Shown here: positions 11,912 to 20,059 of the stretch, in pieces
How positions within the stretch are numbered: position 1 is the stretch's first letter
Layout: each line of letters begins with the position of its first letter
Assembly (NCBI GenBank): GCA_002700385.1
Contig: PADC01000008.1
Location: forward strand, 226,485 to 290,484
Direction: 5' to 3'
DNA length: 64,000 nucleotides
From: Cycloclasticus sp.
GTDB taxonomy: Bacteria; Pseudomonadota; Gammaproteobacteria; Methylococcales; Cycloclasticaceae
Notes under the pieces: model-generated
Database searches by the model: none
Told to the model about the DNA's origin: nothing
What the model saw: the letters and a program-made list of their open reading frames with translations, nothing else
Position numbers and translations under genes: made by a program

Positions 11912-13582
11912 ATGCTTCGATCTATTGATATTAAAGGGCTAGCGGTTGTGGACCAACTCAGTCTTGATCTACAACAAGGCATGACCGTCCTGACGGGTGA
12001 AACAGGTGCTGGCAAATCCATTTTACTCACCGCAATGAAATTATGCCTTGGGGAACGCGCAGATGCCTCGCTTCTAAGACCCGGAGTTAGCAAGGCCGAC
12101 TTGAGTTTAGACTTTGATATCACGACCATTCCTGCCTGTCAGCAATGGCTGAGTGATAACGACCTTGACGATCAGCAAGAATGCCTGGTGCGACGGACCG
12201 TTAACTCTGAGGGTCGCTCAAAAGCCTATATCAATGGCCAAATTGTTAACTTAAAAACATTACAACAACTCTCGGAACACCTCATCAGTATTCACGGTCA
12301 ACACGCACATTTAGATTTACTGCATTCGCACAAACAATGTGCCTTGCTAGATGCTTCGTTACCCACTCAAACCACCTTAACTAACTGTCAAAAAAGTTTT
12401 GATAAATGGAAAACATTGAATGAGGAACTTCATCTTTTAACTGATGGCAATGATGACAACGACAGCGAAAAGCAATTATTTGCATACCAAATCACTGAAC
12501 TGGAACAAGCAGACGTACTTGAAATTAACTACGATGAATTGGTGCAGAAACAGGTTATCGCATCAAACATGAGTCAAATCATTGAAATCTCGGAAAATCA
12601 AATCAATCGTCTTTATGAAAATGAAAACCATTCTATTTATAGTCAACTCAGCAGCACCTGCCATGAGTTAGAGCGATTGGCAGAACTAGCGCCCGAGTTT
12701 TCAGCTGTGACAGAGCAAATTCAAGAAGCCAGCATCCAAATTCAAGAGGCCAGCAGAGATTTAAGAACGCAAATTGATAAACAAGACGACGACCCTGAAC
12801 AACTCGATTTACTGAACCGACAACTCGACTCGATCCATGAATTAGCTCGAAAATTACAGATCGAACCTCAGCAACTCGACGAAAAATATCAACAGCTCGT
12901 CTCTCGACTTGAATTGCTTGAAAACCGAAATGAACGATTAGCAACCATTCAACAAGAGATTCATCAAGCTGAGCAGAGCTATCAAGAACAGGCGGCATTA
13001 CTGCATACGGCGCGTGTGAAAAGCGCCTCAAAACTCAGCAAAGAAATTACAAAAACACTAAAAACACTCGGACTACCCGATGGGGAATTCAATATATCCA
13101 TCAACTATTTAGGCGAACAAAAGCCCCAAAGGAATGGGCTGGATGATATCTCGTTTCATGTTACAACCAATCCGGGCATGCCCGCTTCACCCATTGGAAA
13201 AGTGGCCTCGGGTGGCGAACTTTCTCGCATCAGCTTGGCAATACAAGTGGTTACCACTCAAAGCAATACCACACCGACTTTAGTATTCGACGAGGTGGAC
13301 GCCGGTATAGGGGGTGGCGTTGCCGAAACCGTTGGAGTTTGTTTACGAGAAATAGCCAATGATCGGCAGGTGCTTTGCGTCACTCACCTCCCACAAGTGG
13401 CTGCACAAGGGCACCATCATTTATTTGTCAGCAAACAAAAGGAATCTGAGCAAACTAAAACAAAAATAGAATCACTTAACCCAACAGATCGCATTCACGA
13501 GGTCGCTCGAATGTTGGGGGGCATCGATTTGTCAGATAAAACCCTTGCCCACGCAAAAGAAATGGTGGAAAAAGCTATTTAG
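11912..13582 (+). CDS. recN: DNA repair protein RecN
   Basis: SMC-like ATPase acting in double-strand break repair. 556 aa. Walker A is GETGAGKSILL near the N-terminus, a long central coiled-coil runs from about residue 150 to 370, and the C-terminal ABC signature and Walker B read KVASGGELSRISLAIQ and TLVFDEVDAGIGG. It follows nadK by three bases and overlaps the convergent fur gene by eight bases at its 3' end. No clear LexA box was seen upstream, so it may depend on the nadK promoter. Confidence 0.95.
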   Translation: MLRSIDIKGLAVVDQLSLDLQQGMTVLTGETGAGKSILLTAMKLCLGERADASLLRPGVSKADLSLDFDITTIPACQQWLSDNDLDDQQECLVRRTVNSEGRSKAYINGQIVNLKTLQQLSEHLISIHGQHAHLDLLHSHKQCALLDASLPTQTTLTNCQKSFDKWKTLNEELHLLTDGNDDNDSEKQLFAYQITELEQADVLEINYDELVQKQVIASNMSQIIEISENQINRLYENENHSIYSQLSSTCHELERLAELAPEFSAVTEQIQEASIQIQEASRDLRTQIDKQDDDPEQLDLLNRQLDSIHELARKLQIEPQQLDEKYQQLVSRLELLENRNERLATIQQEIHQAEQSYQEQAALLHTARVKSASKLSKEITKTLKTLGLPDGEFNISINYLGEQKPQRNGLDDISFHVTTNPGMPASPIGKVASGGELSRISLAIQVVTTQSNTTPTLVFDEVDAGIGGGVAETVGVCLREIANDRQVLCVTHLPQVAAQGHHHLFVSKQKESEQTKTKIESLNPTDRIHEVARMLGGIDLSDKTLAHAKEMVEKAI

Positions 13583-13985
13583 CGCAATCACTACAAACCC
13601 CATAGATATACAAACTATGGTCCGTCATTTGATAACCTTTTTCTTCGGCAATCACTTTTTGGCGCTGTTCAATCAGCTCATCAAAAAACTCATCTACTCG
13701 ACCACATTTCACACATAAAATATGGTCATGATGCTCCTCTTGACTTAATTCAAAGACAGAATTTCCACCTTCAAAATAATGCCGATTGACTAAACCCGCC
13801 CCTTCAAATTGTGTTAGTACACGATACACCGTTGCCAAGCCAATCTCTTCCCCATCCTCTAAGAGCGCTTTATAAACATCTTCTGCCGATAAATGTTTAG
13901 TGCCGCTACTTTGCAACATATCTAGTATTTTTAACCGAGGCAAAGTAACCTTTAAACCAACAGCTCTTATATCTTTTGACTCCAT
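13575..13985 (-). CDS. fur: ferric uptake regulator Fur
   Basis: Iron-responsive transcriptional repressor, 136 aa. The ATG at 13985 gives MESKDIRAVGLKVTLPRLKI, matching the start of other Fur proteins, and has GAGG ten bases upstream; the frame is open about 20 codons further but that extension is not Fur-like. The HTH region reads LSAEDVYKALLEDGEEIGLATVYR. The metal sites are EEHHDHILCVKCGRV (HHDH and CxxC) and the C-terminal CSDC. Divergent from bamE, convergent with recN. Confidence 0.95.
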   Translation of the reverse strand: MESKDIRAVGLKVTLPRLKILDMLQSSGTKHLSAEDVYKALLEDGEEIGLATVYRVLTQFEGAGLVNRHYFEGGNSVFELSQEEHHDHILCVKCGRVDEFFDELIEQRQKVIAEEKGYQMTDHSLYIYGVCSDCAK

Positions 13986-14065
13986 TTCAACCTCGAATTT
14001 AGGGTGGATATAAAAGTGAGATAATGTATCATCACTCTTTAACAATCATACACAGATGACTCTAA

Positions 14066-14560
14066 ATGCGAAAGCTTCTCATTTTTATAATACTCTTAAT
14101 TTCAACTGTTTTTCTGTTCGCCTGCTCGTCGACTAAATCAATAAACGACTCCATGCGGGACATGGCTGATACACTACCCGGGGTCTATAAAATCAACGTC
14201 CAACAAGGAAATTTGGTCACTCAGGAAATGGTTGATCAACTCCGCCCTGGGATGGATAAACGTCAAGTTAAATTTATATTAGGCACACCGCTGTTATCCG
14301 ATCCGTTTCATAAAAATCGTTGGGACTATTTTTATGACTCAAAGCAAGCTGGGAAACAAGTAAAAACAGAACGTATTACAGTTTTTTTTGACGCTGACAA
14401 GCTGATCAGCCTTAAAGGTCATTTTAAGCCAAGCAATGAATTTAAACCGATGACCATTAACACTGAAGTCATTGATGTGCCAGAGCGTGTAGAAAGGCAA
14501 AGGACCGTTTTTGAGAAAATTCTTCATGCTATTGGAATAGAACAAGAAGATAAACTGTAG
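14066..14560 (+). CDS. bamE: outer membrane assembly lipoprotein BamE (SmpA/OmlA)
   Basis: Subunit of the Bam complex that inserts beta-barrel proteins into the outer membrane. 164 aa. Lipoprotein signal with lipobox LFAC (Cys about residue 20). The BamE domain contains YKINVQQGNLVTQEMVDQL, LRPGMDKRQVKFILGTPLL and DPFHKNRWDYFY, which define the family. Next to fur, as in most gammaproteobacteria. A thioesterase gene follows after one base, so the three genes 14066-15443 look co-transcribed. Confidence 0.93.
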   Translation: MRKLLIFIILLISTVFLFACSSTKSINDSMRDMADTLPGVYKINVQQGNLVTQEMVDQLRPGMDKRQVKFILGTPLLSDPFHKNRWDYFYDSKQAGKQVKTERITVFFDADKLISLKGHFKPSNEFKPMTINTEVIDVPERVERQRTVFEKILHAIGIEQEDKL

Positions 14561-14561
14561 T

Positions 14562-14990
14562 ATGACCACACACCCCTATTTAGAAAAAATATGTCAAACA
14601 CCGCATGCCAAAAAATTAAATTTAACGCTCATCAAAGCAGATAAAACATCGGTTACTCTCAAGTTGCCCTACAGTAAAGAGATTATTGGCGATTCGATAA
14701 ACAATTTTATCCACGGAGGCGCAGTCACCACAGCCATTGACACAGCATGCGGCGCCGCCATCTTTCAAAAACAAAAAAATTTACGAGCCTTGGCCACGTT
14801 GGATTTGAGAGTGGACTATGTCTGCCCCGCTCCATCGGGTGCTGATGTTAACGTTTATGCAGATTGTTACCACTTAACAAATACCATTGCTTTTGTACGT
14901 GCAACTGCCTATACCGATGACATTAAAGCCCCTATTGCAACCGCCATTGGTACGTTTATGCGTTCGAACAAACCGTTTCCAATAGACTAA
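14562..14990 (+). CDS. PaaI-family acyl-CoA thioesterase (hotdog fold)
   Basis: 142 aa single hotdog domain. The active-site helix motif is NFIHGGAVTTAIDTACGAAI, with the HGG and the Asp eight residues after it as in catalytic PaaI thioesterases. LDLRVDYVCPAP is the usual central strand. It probably hydrolyses an aryl- or short-chain acyl-CoA; the substrate cannot be told from sequence. One base after bamE and contiguous with a second hotdog gene. Confidence 0.85.
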   Translation: MTTHPYLEKICQTPHAKKLNLTLIKADKTSVTLKLPYSKEIIGDSINNFIHGGAVTTAIDTACGAAIFQKQKNLRALATLDLRVDYVCPAPSGADVNVYADCYHLTNTIAFVRATAYTDDIKAPIATAIGTFMRSNKPFPID

Positions 14991-15443
14991 ATGAACTTGC
15001 TAGACAAACTTAATGATATCAAGGCTCGCCATGATTATGAGGCCCTTATCGACCTGATTCCCTATGCTAAAACGATCGGTGTTGAAACCAGTATGATCGG
15101 GGAAAGCATCGTCTCCAGCTTGCGTTTCACAGAAGATAACATTGGTAACCCTGCCATCCCTGCTTTGCATGGTGGTGCCATTGCAGGTTTTATGGAAAAT
15201 GCTGCCTTGCTCCATTTAATCTGGGAAATAGAACTCACCAATATCCCAAAAATTATAGATTTTTCCATTGATTACCTTCGACCAGGACAAGCCACCTCAA
15301 CTTACTCTAAGTGTCATATTATTCGGCTAGGGAGCCGTGTTGCTTTATGTAATGTTACCGCTTGGCAAGAAGATACTAACAAGCCGATTGCCCAAGCTCG
15401 CGGGCATTTTCTATTATCTGAAAACAAGCCGATCAAACCTTAA
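14991..15443 (+). CDS. second PaaI-family thioesterase-like protein
   Basis: 150 aa hotdog protein starting at the base after the previous stop codon. The motif is ALHGGAIAGFMENAALLHL: the HGG is kept, but the usual Asp position carries Glu. IDFSIDYLRPGQ is the family strand. It may be a heteromeric partner of the preceding enzyme or an enzyme with altered substrate. The hairpin at 15448-15476 ends the operon. Confidence 0.8.
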   Translation: MNLLDKLNDIKARHDYEALIDLIPYAKTIGVETSMIGESIVSSLRFTEDNIGNPAIPALHGGAIAGFMENAALLHLIWEIELTNIPKIIDFSIDYLRPGQATSTYSKCHIIRLGSRVALCNVTAWQEDTNKPIAQARGHFLLSENKPIKP

Positions 15444-15447
15444 ACAA

Positions 15448-15476
15448 AAAGCCTTGCATAAAAATCACAAGGCTTT
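15448..15476. terminator. bidirectional terminator between thioesterase and dioxygenase genes
   Basis: AAAGCCTTG and CAAGGCTTT (9-bp perfect arms, 11-base loop) lie between two convergent genes. On the minus strand the stem is followed by TTTTTGTTT, a good U-tract; on the plus strand the tract is shorter. Confidence 0.75.
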
Positions 15477-15502
15477 GCGCTTCAAGGATGATGATTTAAT
15501 GG

Positions 15503-16753
15503 TCATACATCCATTAATTTTCTATAACCTTTCCACAAAGAACGAATCGCTCCTTCAGTCACAAAATGATCATCCGTGCCTGTGCCGACACCGCCCATTT
15601 CCAGCACATTTGTATAATCGCCATCACGGACAATCGCTTTTTGACATAGCTCTGTAGACTCACCATCTTCCATTGATATTAGCCCGGCCGGGCCGACTAA
15701 ATTCAATTGCTTTAAACGGTAACGACGGAGTTCTTCGGTATCATCGGCATAACCAAAAAAGGTCCACACCAGTTCAAACTCATTTTCATTTTTTGGCAAA
15801 ATTTGACGAAACGCTAATGTGTTTTGAATTTGATGAACAACTAAAGAAGGAAACAGTGAGAAAATGACGGTTGTCGTGTCATCATCAAATTCTTTTGCAC
15901 CCGCCAACAACGACATATCAGCTAATTGATAGGTACCCTCCTGGTAAGTTCGTGTCTTGTCACTCTTTACATCATCCAACTTACTTTCATCTTCTTTGCT
16001 GCTTTCCACCCAAAGGACAGAATGCACATCGTTATTGACAATGGTACCGCCGCCTAATGAAGCACGATAAATACCAAAAGTCGGGTGAAATAAATGCAAC
16101 AAGCTCGCATGATACGGGTCTTTGGTATTCTCTGAATAAAACTTCCAGTTACCGGCTATATATTGGCGAGTATGGCCTAGCACCTCTATGGGGCCCTTCA
16201 TGATGCGTTTAAAATGATAAGACACGTCTTCACCCATGTAGCTTTCAATATCGGGCGTGTCATCACTAAACGTGCCGAAAATAACACCGCAGTAATTTAC
16301 CACCCGCACTTTTCGTAAACTGTGCTCTGTTTTATCAAACTCTTTCGGCATACCGCCTTTTCCACCAAGGCCTCGTTGAAAAGGCACACCACGGAGGTCA
16401 CCTTTCGCATCAAATGCCCATTGATGATAGACACACGTGTAGGCACCGTCTTCCGACTTGCCGTGTCGTTCTCGACAAATTTCAGCGCCTCGATGAGCAC
16501 AACGGTTCACCCAGGCATAAATTTCATTGTCTTGGCCTCGAGTAACCACCACCGGTGTATCACCAATATAGGTCGACTTAAAGCTCCCTTTTTCAGGTAA
16601 TTCTGCTTCTGTGGCCAGGTAATTCCAAGTTGGTCCATTGTGAATTTTTTCTTGCTCAAGATCATAGACCTCACGGCTGTTAAAAATTGAATAAGGAACG
16701 GCCGTATAGTCTGTACCAGCTGGCCATTTTAAATGTGCAGGGGTTATAGTCAT
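15503..16753 (-). CDS. aromatic ring-hydroxylating dioxygenase, large (alpha) subunit
   Basis: Rieske non-heme iron oxygenase, 416 aa. The N-terminal Rieske [2Fe-2S] centre uses CAHRG and CVYHQW (CxH, 19 residues, CxxH). The catalytic domain has ENTKDPYHASLLHLFH, with the bridging Asp and the HxxxxH iron ligands. The sequence style is that of benzoate/anthranilate/salicylate-type oxygenases rather than naphthalene dioxygenase, but the substrate is unknown. ATG has AAGGAG upstream. It lies 11 bases after the beta-subunit gene, and no ferredoxin or reductase gene is nearby. Confidence 0.9.
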   Translation of the reverse strand: MTITPAHLKWPAGTDYTAVPYSIFNSREVYDLEQEKIHNGPTWNYLATEAELPEKGSFKSTYIGDTPVVVTRGQDNEIYAWVNRCAHRGAEICRERHGKSEDGAYTCVYHQWAFDAKGDLRGVPFQRGLGGKGGMPKEFDKTEHSLRKVRVVNYCGVIFGTFSDDTPDIESYMGEDVSYHFKRIMKGPIEVLGHTRQYIAGNWKFYSENTKDPYHASLLHLFHPTFGIYRASLGGGTIVNNDVHSVLWVESSKEDESKLDDVKSDKTRTYQEGTYQLADMSLLAGAKEFDDDTTTVIFSLFPSLVVHQIQNTLAFRQILPKNENEFELVWTFFGYADDTEELRRYRLKQLNLVGPAGLISMEDGESTELCQKAIVRDGDYTNVLEMGGVGTGTDDHFVTEGAIRSLWKGYRKLMDV

Positions 16754-16764
16754 TTTATGTCTCC

Positions 16765-17250
16765 TTAAATAGGGATAACCATCAACGTTGTAATTCGATG
16801 CGTGTCATATATAGCGGTACGTTCTTTAAATTTCAGAACGCCATTTTCACGGACAATAACATCAACGTATCGACCGACGTTATAAACCGTACTTTCACCA
16901 TCATTACAGGTTTTAAACACAGCATAATTAGACTGAACCTTGATCGTGTTGCCATCTTCAGTGCTAATAACAGGGTGACTGGTAATGTGCCGGTACCATT
17001 GAACTTGATAGATATTGGCGTGCCTTAACGCTGTAATCCTATCGCGCAGCATACCCTGACTATCACACCACATGACGGCTGTCGGTTGACCTATTTCGTG
17101 GTTCTCTCTGGGAATAACTTGATACAAACAATTTTCGGTAAAAAAGTCCGGCCAATGCTCTAAGTTATCATCATCGATACACTGAACATAAGCGTCAAGC
17201 AACTGATTTACCTCGTTTTTTAGCTCAAGGCTAATATTAGTATTTGACAT
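16765..17250 (-). CDS. aromatic ring-hydroxylating dioxygenase, small (beta) subunit
   Basis: 161 aa SnoaL/NTF2-like beta subunit that packs the alpha3beta3 hexamer. Recognisable segments are VNQLLDAYVQCIDDDNLEHW near the N-terminus and YRHITSHPVI, followed by FKTCNDGESTVYNVGRYVD. The start ATG at 17250 is fixed by GGAGG eight bases upstream; an upstream in-frame start at 17283 would place the ribosome site inside the gene. It precedes the alpha gene, the reverse of the common order. A perfect palindrome lies just upstream of the ribosome-binding site. Confidence 0.88.
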   Translation of the reverse strand: MSNTNISLELKNEVNQLLDAYVQCIDDDNLEHWPDFFTENCLYQVIPRENHEIGQPTAVMWCDSQGMLRDRITALRHANIYQVQWYRHITSHPVISTEDGNTIKVQSNYAVFKTCNDGESTVYNVGRYVDVIVRENGVLKFKERTAIYDTHRITTLMVIPI

Positions 17251-17266
17251 TGCGTCTCCTCCGTTT

Positions 17267-17285
17267 AATTGCATTAAATGCAATT
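17267..17285. promoter_or_regulatory. palindromic operator candidate before the dioxygenase operon
   Basis: AATTGCATT-A-AATGCAATT is a perfect 9-1-9 inverted repeat, starting a few bases upstream of the beta-subunit ribosome-binding site. A palindrome in this place would suit a repressor responding to an aromatic substrate, but no regulator gene is adjacent. Confidence 0.5.
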
Positions 17286-17422
17286 TTCGCGGCCAGTATC
17301 ACACGCAGCTAAATGCCAAAAAATGATAACAATCAGAATATTAGAGAGTGATCATGCTTACATTATTAGAAATTGACATGGATCAGAAAAAAGGTTTTGT
17401 TAGGTCACCATCAACGATAAAA

Positions 17423-17454
17423 AAAGGCACTTAACCCTTCAGTTAAGTGCCTTT
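17423..17454 (-). terminator. leuA rho-independent terminator
   Basis: AAAGGCACTTAAC and GTTAAGTGCCTTT form a perfect 13-bp stem with a 6-base loop. Read on the minus strand it is followed by TTTTTTT, 66 bases after the leuA stop codon. The 236 bases between the dioxygenase and leuA genes otherwise hold only the operator candidate. Confidence 0.85.
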
Positions 17455-17519
17455 GGCTACTATTGATAAGAAGGTAATGCTGAACCTAAGCGATCATTTT
17501 TTATTGTATTGGCTTTTAT

Positions 17520-19073
17520 TCAAACACCTTTATAGGCCTGGGGATGAATACGCTCCTGCCCACTAAAAAGCCTGTTTAACGCATTCACATACGCTTTGGC
17601 AGATGCAATGACAATGTCCGTGTCAGAACCGTGGCCATTAACAATACGACCACCCTTTTCCAATCTGACAGCCACTTCACCTTGAGAGTCCGTTCCCTCC
17701 GTTACATTACTCACTGAATAAAGCTGAAGCGTTGACTCACTCGATATGATCTGTTCAATCGCCTTGAAGGTGGCATCAACCAACCCGCTACCTTGAGATG
17801 TCGCGGTTTTTTCCACTTCATCGACCATTAACGTAATACTGGACTCGGGCCTTTCTCCCGTTTCAGAACACGCCTTCACCGAAACCAGTTTAATCGCTTC
17901 ACTGAATATTTCTTCCATCTTAAAGTCGGATAAAAGGGCTTGAATGTCTTCATCGAAAATTTCAGATTTTTTATCCGCTAAATCTTTAAAACGACGAAAT
18001 GCGTTATTCAGCTCTTCTTGACTATCCATTGTTATATTGAGCTGTTCCAAACGATCTTTAAATGCACTTCGGCCCGATAGCTTACCCAACACTAACTTAT
18101 TGGAACTTAACCCAACGTCTTCTGCCAACATAATTTCGTAAGTTTCACGTGATTTCAATACGCCATCCTGGTGAATACCCGATTCATGTGCAAAGGCATT
18201 AGCACCCACGATCGCTTTATTAGGCTGTACGGCAAACCCCGTTATCCCAGACACTAATCTTGAACACGTCATAATTTGCGTTGTATCGATGCCCACATCA
18301 CAGGGAAATAAGTCTTGTCGTGTACGCACGGCCATCACCACTTCTTCAAGCGCCGCATTGCCTGCTCGTTCACCTAATCCATTAACCGAACATTCAACCT
18401 GACGCGCACCGTTCATCACACCCGCCAATGAATTAGCCACTGCCAAGCCCAAATCATTATGGCAATGGGTAGAAAATATCGCCTTATCAGAATTAGGTAC
18501 ATTTTCTATTAACTGCCGAATGGTATTGCCGTATTGATCAGGCAAGTTATAACCAACCGTATCGGGAATGTTAATCGTCGTTGCACCTGCGTCAATAACC
18601 GCTTCAATAATCCGACACAAGAAATCAAGGTCTGAACGGCCAGCATCTTCAGGTGAAAATTCAACATTATCCGTAAAGTTTCTAGCCAGCTTGACGGCAT
18701 CAACCGCTTGCTCAAAAACTTGATCGGGCGTCAACAACAACTTCTCTTTCATATGCAAGGGTGAAGTCGCTATAAAGGTATGAATGCGTGAGGCATTCGC
18801 CTGTTTTAGTGCCTTACCCGCCCGCTCAATATCTTCACGGTTTGCACGGGCTAAACCACACACAACACTGTCTTTAACAGCGCCTGCAATGCTTTGTACA
18901 GCCTTAAAGTCTCCTTCACTTGAAATTGGAAAACCCGCCTCAATAATGTCAACTTTCATTTTTTCCAATGCTTTGGCAATGCGTAACTTTTCCTCCGCTG
19001 TCATTGCTGCACCAGGGCTTTGCTCACCATCGCGCAAAGTGGTATCAAAAATTATTAACTTCTCTTTACTCAT
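17520..19073 (-). CDS. leuA: 2-isopropylmalate synthase
   Basis: First enzyme of leucine synthesis: condenses acetyl-CoA with 2-oxoisovalerate. 517 aa. The N-terminal TIM barrel starts with [16 protein letters not shown]; the metal-binding [13 protein letters not shown] and the signature [18 protein letters not shown] follow. The C-terminal LeuA dimer domain for leucine feedback occupies about residues 395-510. ATG at 19073 has GGAG upstream. A leucine-rich leader lies 90-210 bases upstream and a strong terminator downstream, so the gene is monocistronic here. Confidence 0.96.
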   Translation of the reverse strand: MSKEKLIIFDTTLRDGEQSPGAAMTAEEKLRIAKALEKMKVDIIEAGFPISSEGDFKAVQSIAGAVKDSVVCGLARANREDIERAGKALKQANASRIHTFIATSPLHMKEKLLLTPDQVFEQAVDAVKLARNFTDNVEFSPEDAGRSDLDFLCRIIEAVIDAGATTINIPDTVGYNLPDQYGNTIRQLIENVPNSDKAIFSTHCHNDLGLAVANSLAGVMNGARQVECSVNGLGERAGNAALEEVVMAVRTRQDLFPCDVGIDTTQIMTCSRLVSGITGFAVQPNKAIVGANAFAHESGIHQDGVLKSRETYEIMLAEDVGLSSNKLVLGKLSGRSAFKDRLEQLNITMDSQEELNNAFRRFKDLADKKSEIFDEDIQALLSDFKMEEIFSEAIKLVSVKACSETGERPESSITLMVDEVEKTATSQGSGLVDATFKAIEQIISSESTLQLYSVSNVTEGTDSQGEVAVRLEKGGRIVNGHGSDTDIVIASAKAYVNALNRLFSGQERIHPQAYKGV

Positions 19074-19139
19074 TTCTAAACTCCAAATGTCATTTTAATG
19101 ACAAATTTTTTCTTATTTTTTAAACGTTGGGTAACAGCG

Positions 19140-19282
19140 TTTCACCTCGCCAGGACTCTTAATTAGCCGCGAGGCGGCAGTCGGGAGAGACTGAGAAGAA
19201 GAGGATGCTGAGCAACAGACAAACAAGCATAAAGCTCACTCGCCGTGCTTTTAACATGTATATGGATATCAGCAAATTTCAT
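19140..19282 (-). promoter_or_regulatory. candidate leuA attenuator leader with Leu-rich peptide
   Basis: Upstream of leuA two overlapping short frames pass through the same Leu-codon cluster. One runs 19282-19163 (39 codons, containing HPLLLSLSRLPPRG). The other runs 19230-19159 (23 codons, containing LVCLLLSIL) with GAGTGAG before its ATG. The transcript can form CAGTC/GACTG and GCCGC/GCGGC hairpins, and alternatively CCTCGC (19173-19178) with GCGAGG (19144-19149), which excludes the second. This is what ribosome-mediated attenuation needs, but no U-tract follows, so the terminator step is not visible. Confidence 0.4.
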
Positions 19283-19322
19283 GACCGTTAATATAAGCTA
19301 TTTGTTATTTTTTTCAAAATAA

Positions 19323-19631
19323 TTATCCATTGGCTGAACGCGCACCTTTTTTAGTCACTTTTCCAGCTTCCGCACGTTGGCGCCTCACTTCTTTTGGATC
19401 GGCAATTAATGGGCGATATATTTCAACACGGTCCCCTGCTCTCAACGGTGTATCAAGCTTACAGGGCTTGCTAAAAATACCCACCGAATTTTTTGCTAAA
19501 TCAATGTCTGGAAAAGTTTGTAAAATGCCAGATTCCTCTATCGCTGTTTGTGCCTTTAGTCCCTCCCTATAGGGCACAACCAAAATCAATTGTTTTTTAG
19601 GTGTTGCGTATGCAACTTCTACATTACCCAT
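19323..19631 (-). CDS. rnfH: RnfH family protein (ubiquitin-like beta-grasp, UPF0125)
   Basis: 102 aa. The N-terminus reads [21 protein letters not shown], and the signature [26 protein letters not shown] is diagnostic for RnfH. The molecular role is not established; the name comes from association with rnf electron-transport genes in other genomes. It overlaps the ratA 3' end by eight bases, the standard ratA-rnfH pair. The C-terminus is basic (KVTKKGARS). Confidence 0.93.
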   Translation of the reverse strand: MGNVEVAYATPKKQLILVVPYREGLKAQTAIEESGILQTFPDIDLAKNSVGIFSKPCKLDTPLRAGDRVEIYRPLIADPKEVRRQRAEAGKVTKKGARSANG

Positions 19632-20055
19632 ATATTTCGTCTGCTCGTTTTATAAAAGATTCAATGAGAGAACCACATATTTGACTGAAAATAGCACTAA
19701 AAACATAGTTGCTAACCGAACTTTTAAATTCAAAATCAATTTCCATCGTTATTTTACAGGCATTATCTCGAAGGTGCTTAAAACGCCATTCCCCCTGCAT
19801 GAATTCAAAAGGGCCGTCTAACAACTCAAGCTTGATGCTTTCACCTGCTTTTAATTGGTTCTTTGTACTAAAGACCTTATGAAGCACCTTCCAGGCCACC
19901 TCAAGTTCAGCAGTCATTTCATCGGTTGATTCAGATATAACCTTGCTACTTTTACACCACTTCAAAAAATCTGGGTACGATGCCACATCATTAACAAGGT
20001 GAAACATCTCTGTCGCCGAATGACGCACTAAAGCACTACGTTCAATTTTATGCAT
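19624..20055 (-). CDS. ratA: RatA/COQ10-type START-domain protein
   Basis: 143 aa START/polyketide-cyclase-like domain. It begins [33 protein letters not shown], split by the diagnostic SAxxMFxLVNDVxxYPxFLPWC pattern (residues about 10-30). In E. coli RatA was described as a ribosome-association toxin; the same family in mitochondria (COQ10) binds ubiquinone. Either role fits. Co-directional with and overlapping rnfH; ubiquitous beside smpB in gammaproteobacteria, here separated from it by a transporter gene. Confidence 0.9.
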   Translation of the reverse strand: MHKIERSALVRHSATEMFHLVNDVASYPDFLKWCKSSKVISESTDEMTAELEVAWKVLHKVFSTKNQLKAGESIKLELLDGPFEFMQGEWRFKHLRDNACKITMEIDFEFKSSVSNYVFSAIFSQICGSLIESFIKRADEIYG

Positions 20056-20059
20056 GAAA

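Noticed and set aside
13986-14065. Possible Fur box between fur and bamE (GATAATGTATCATC)
   Set aside because: Only one half matches the 19-bp consensus or its 7-1-7 form; the other half is poor.
17354-17434. 26-codon plus-strand frame between the dioxygenase operon and leuA
   Set aside because: It lacks a ribosome site and ends inside the leuA terminator.
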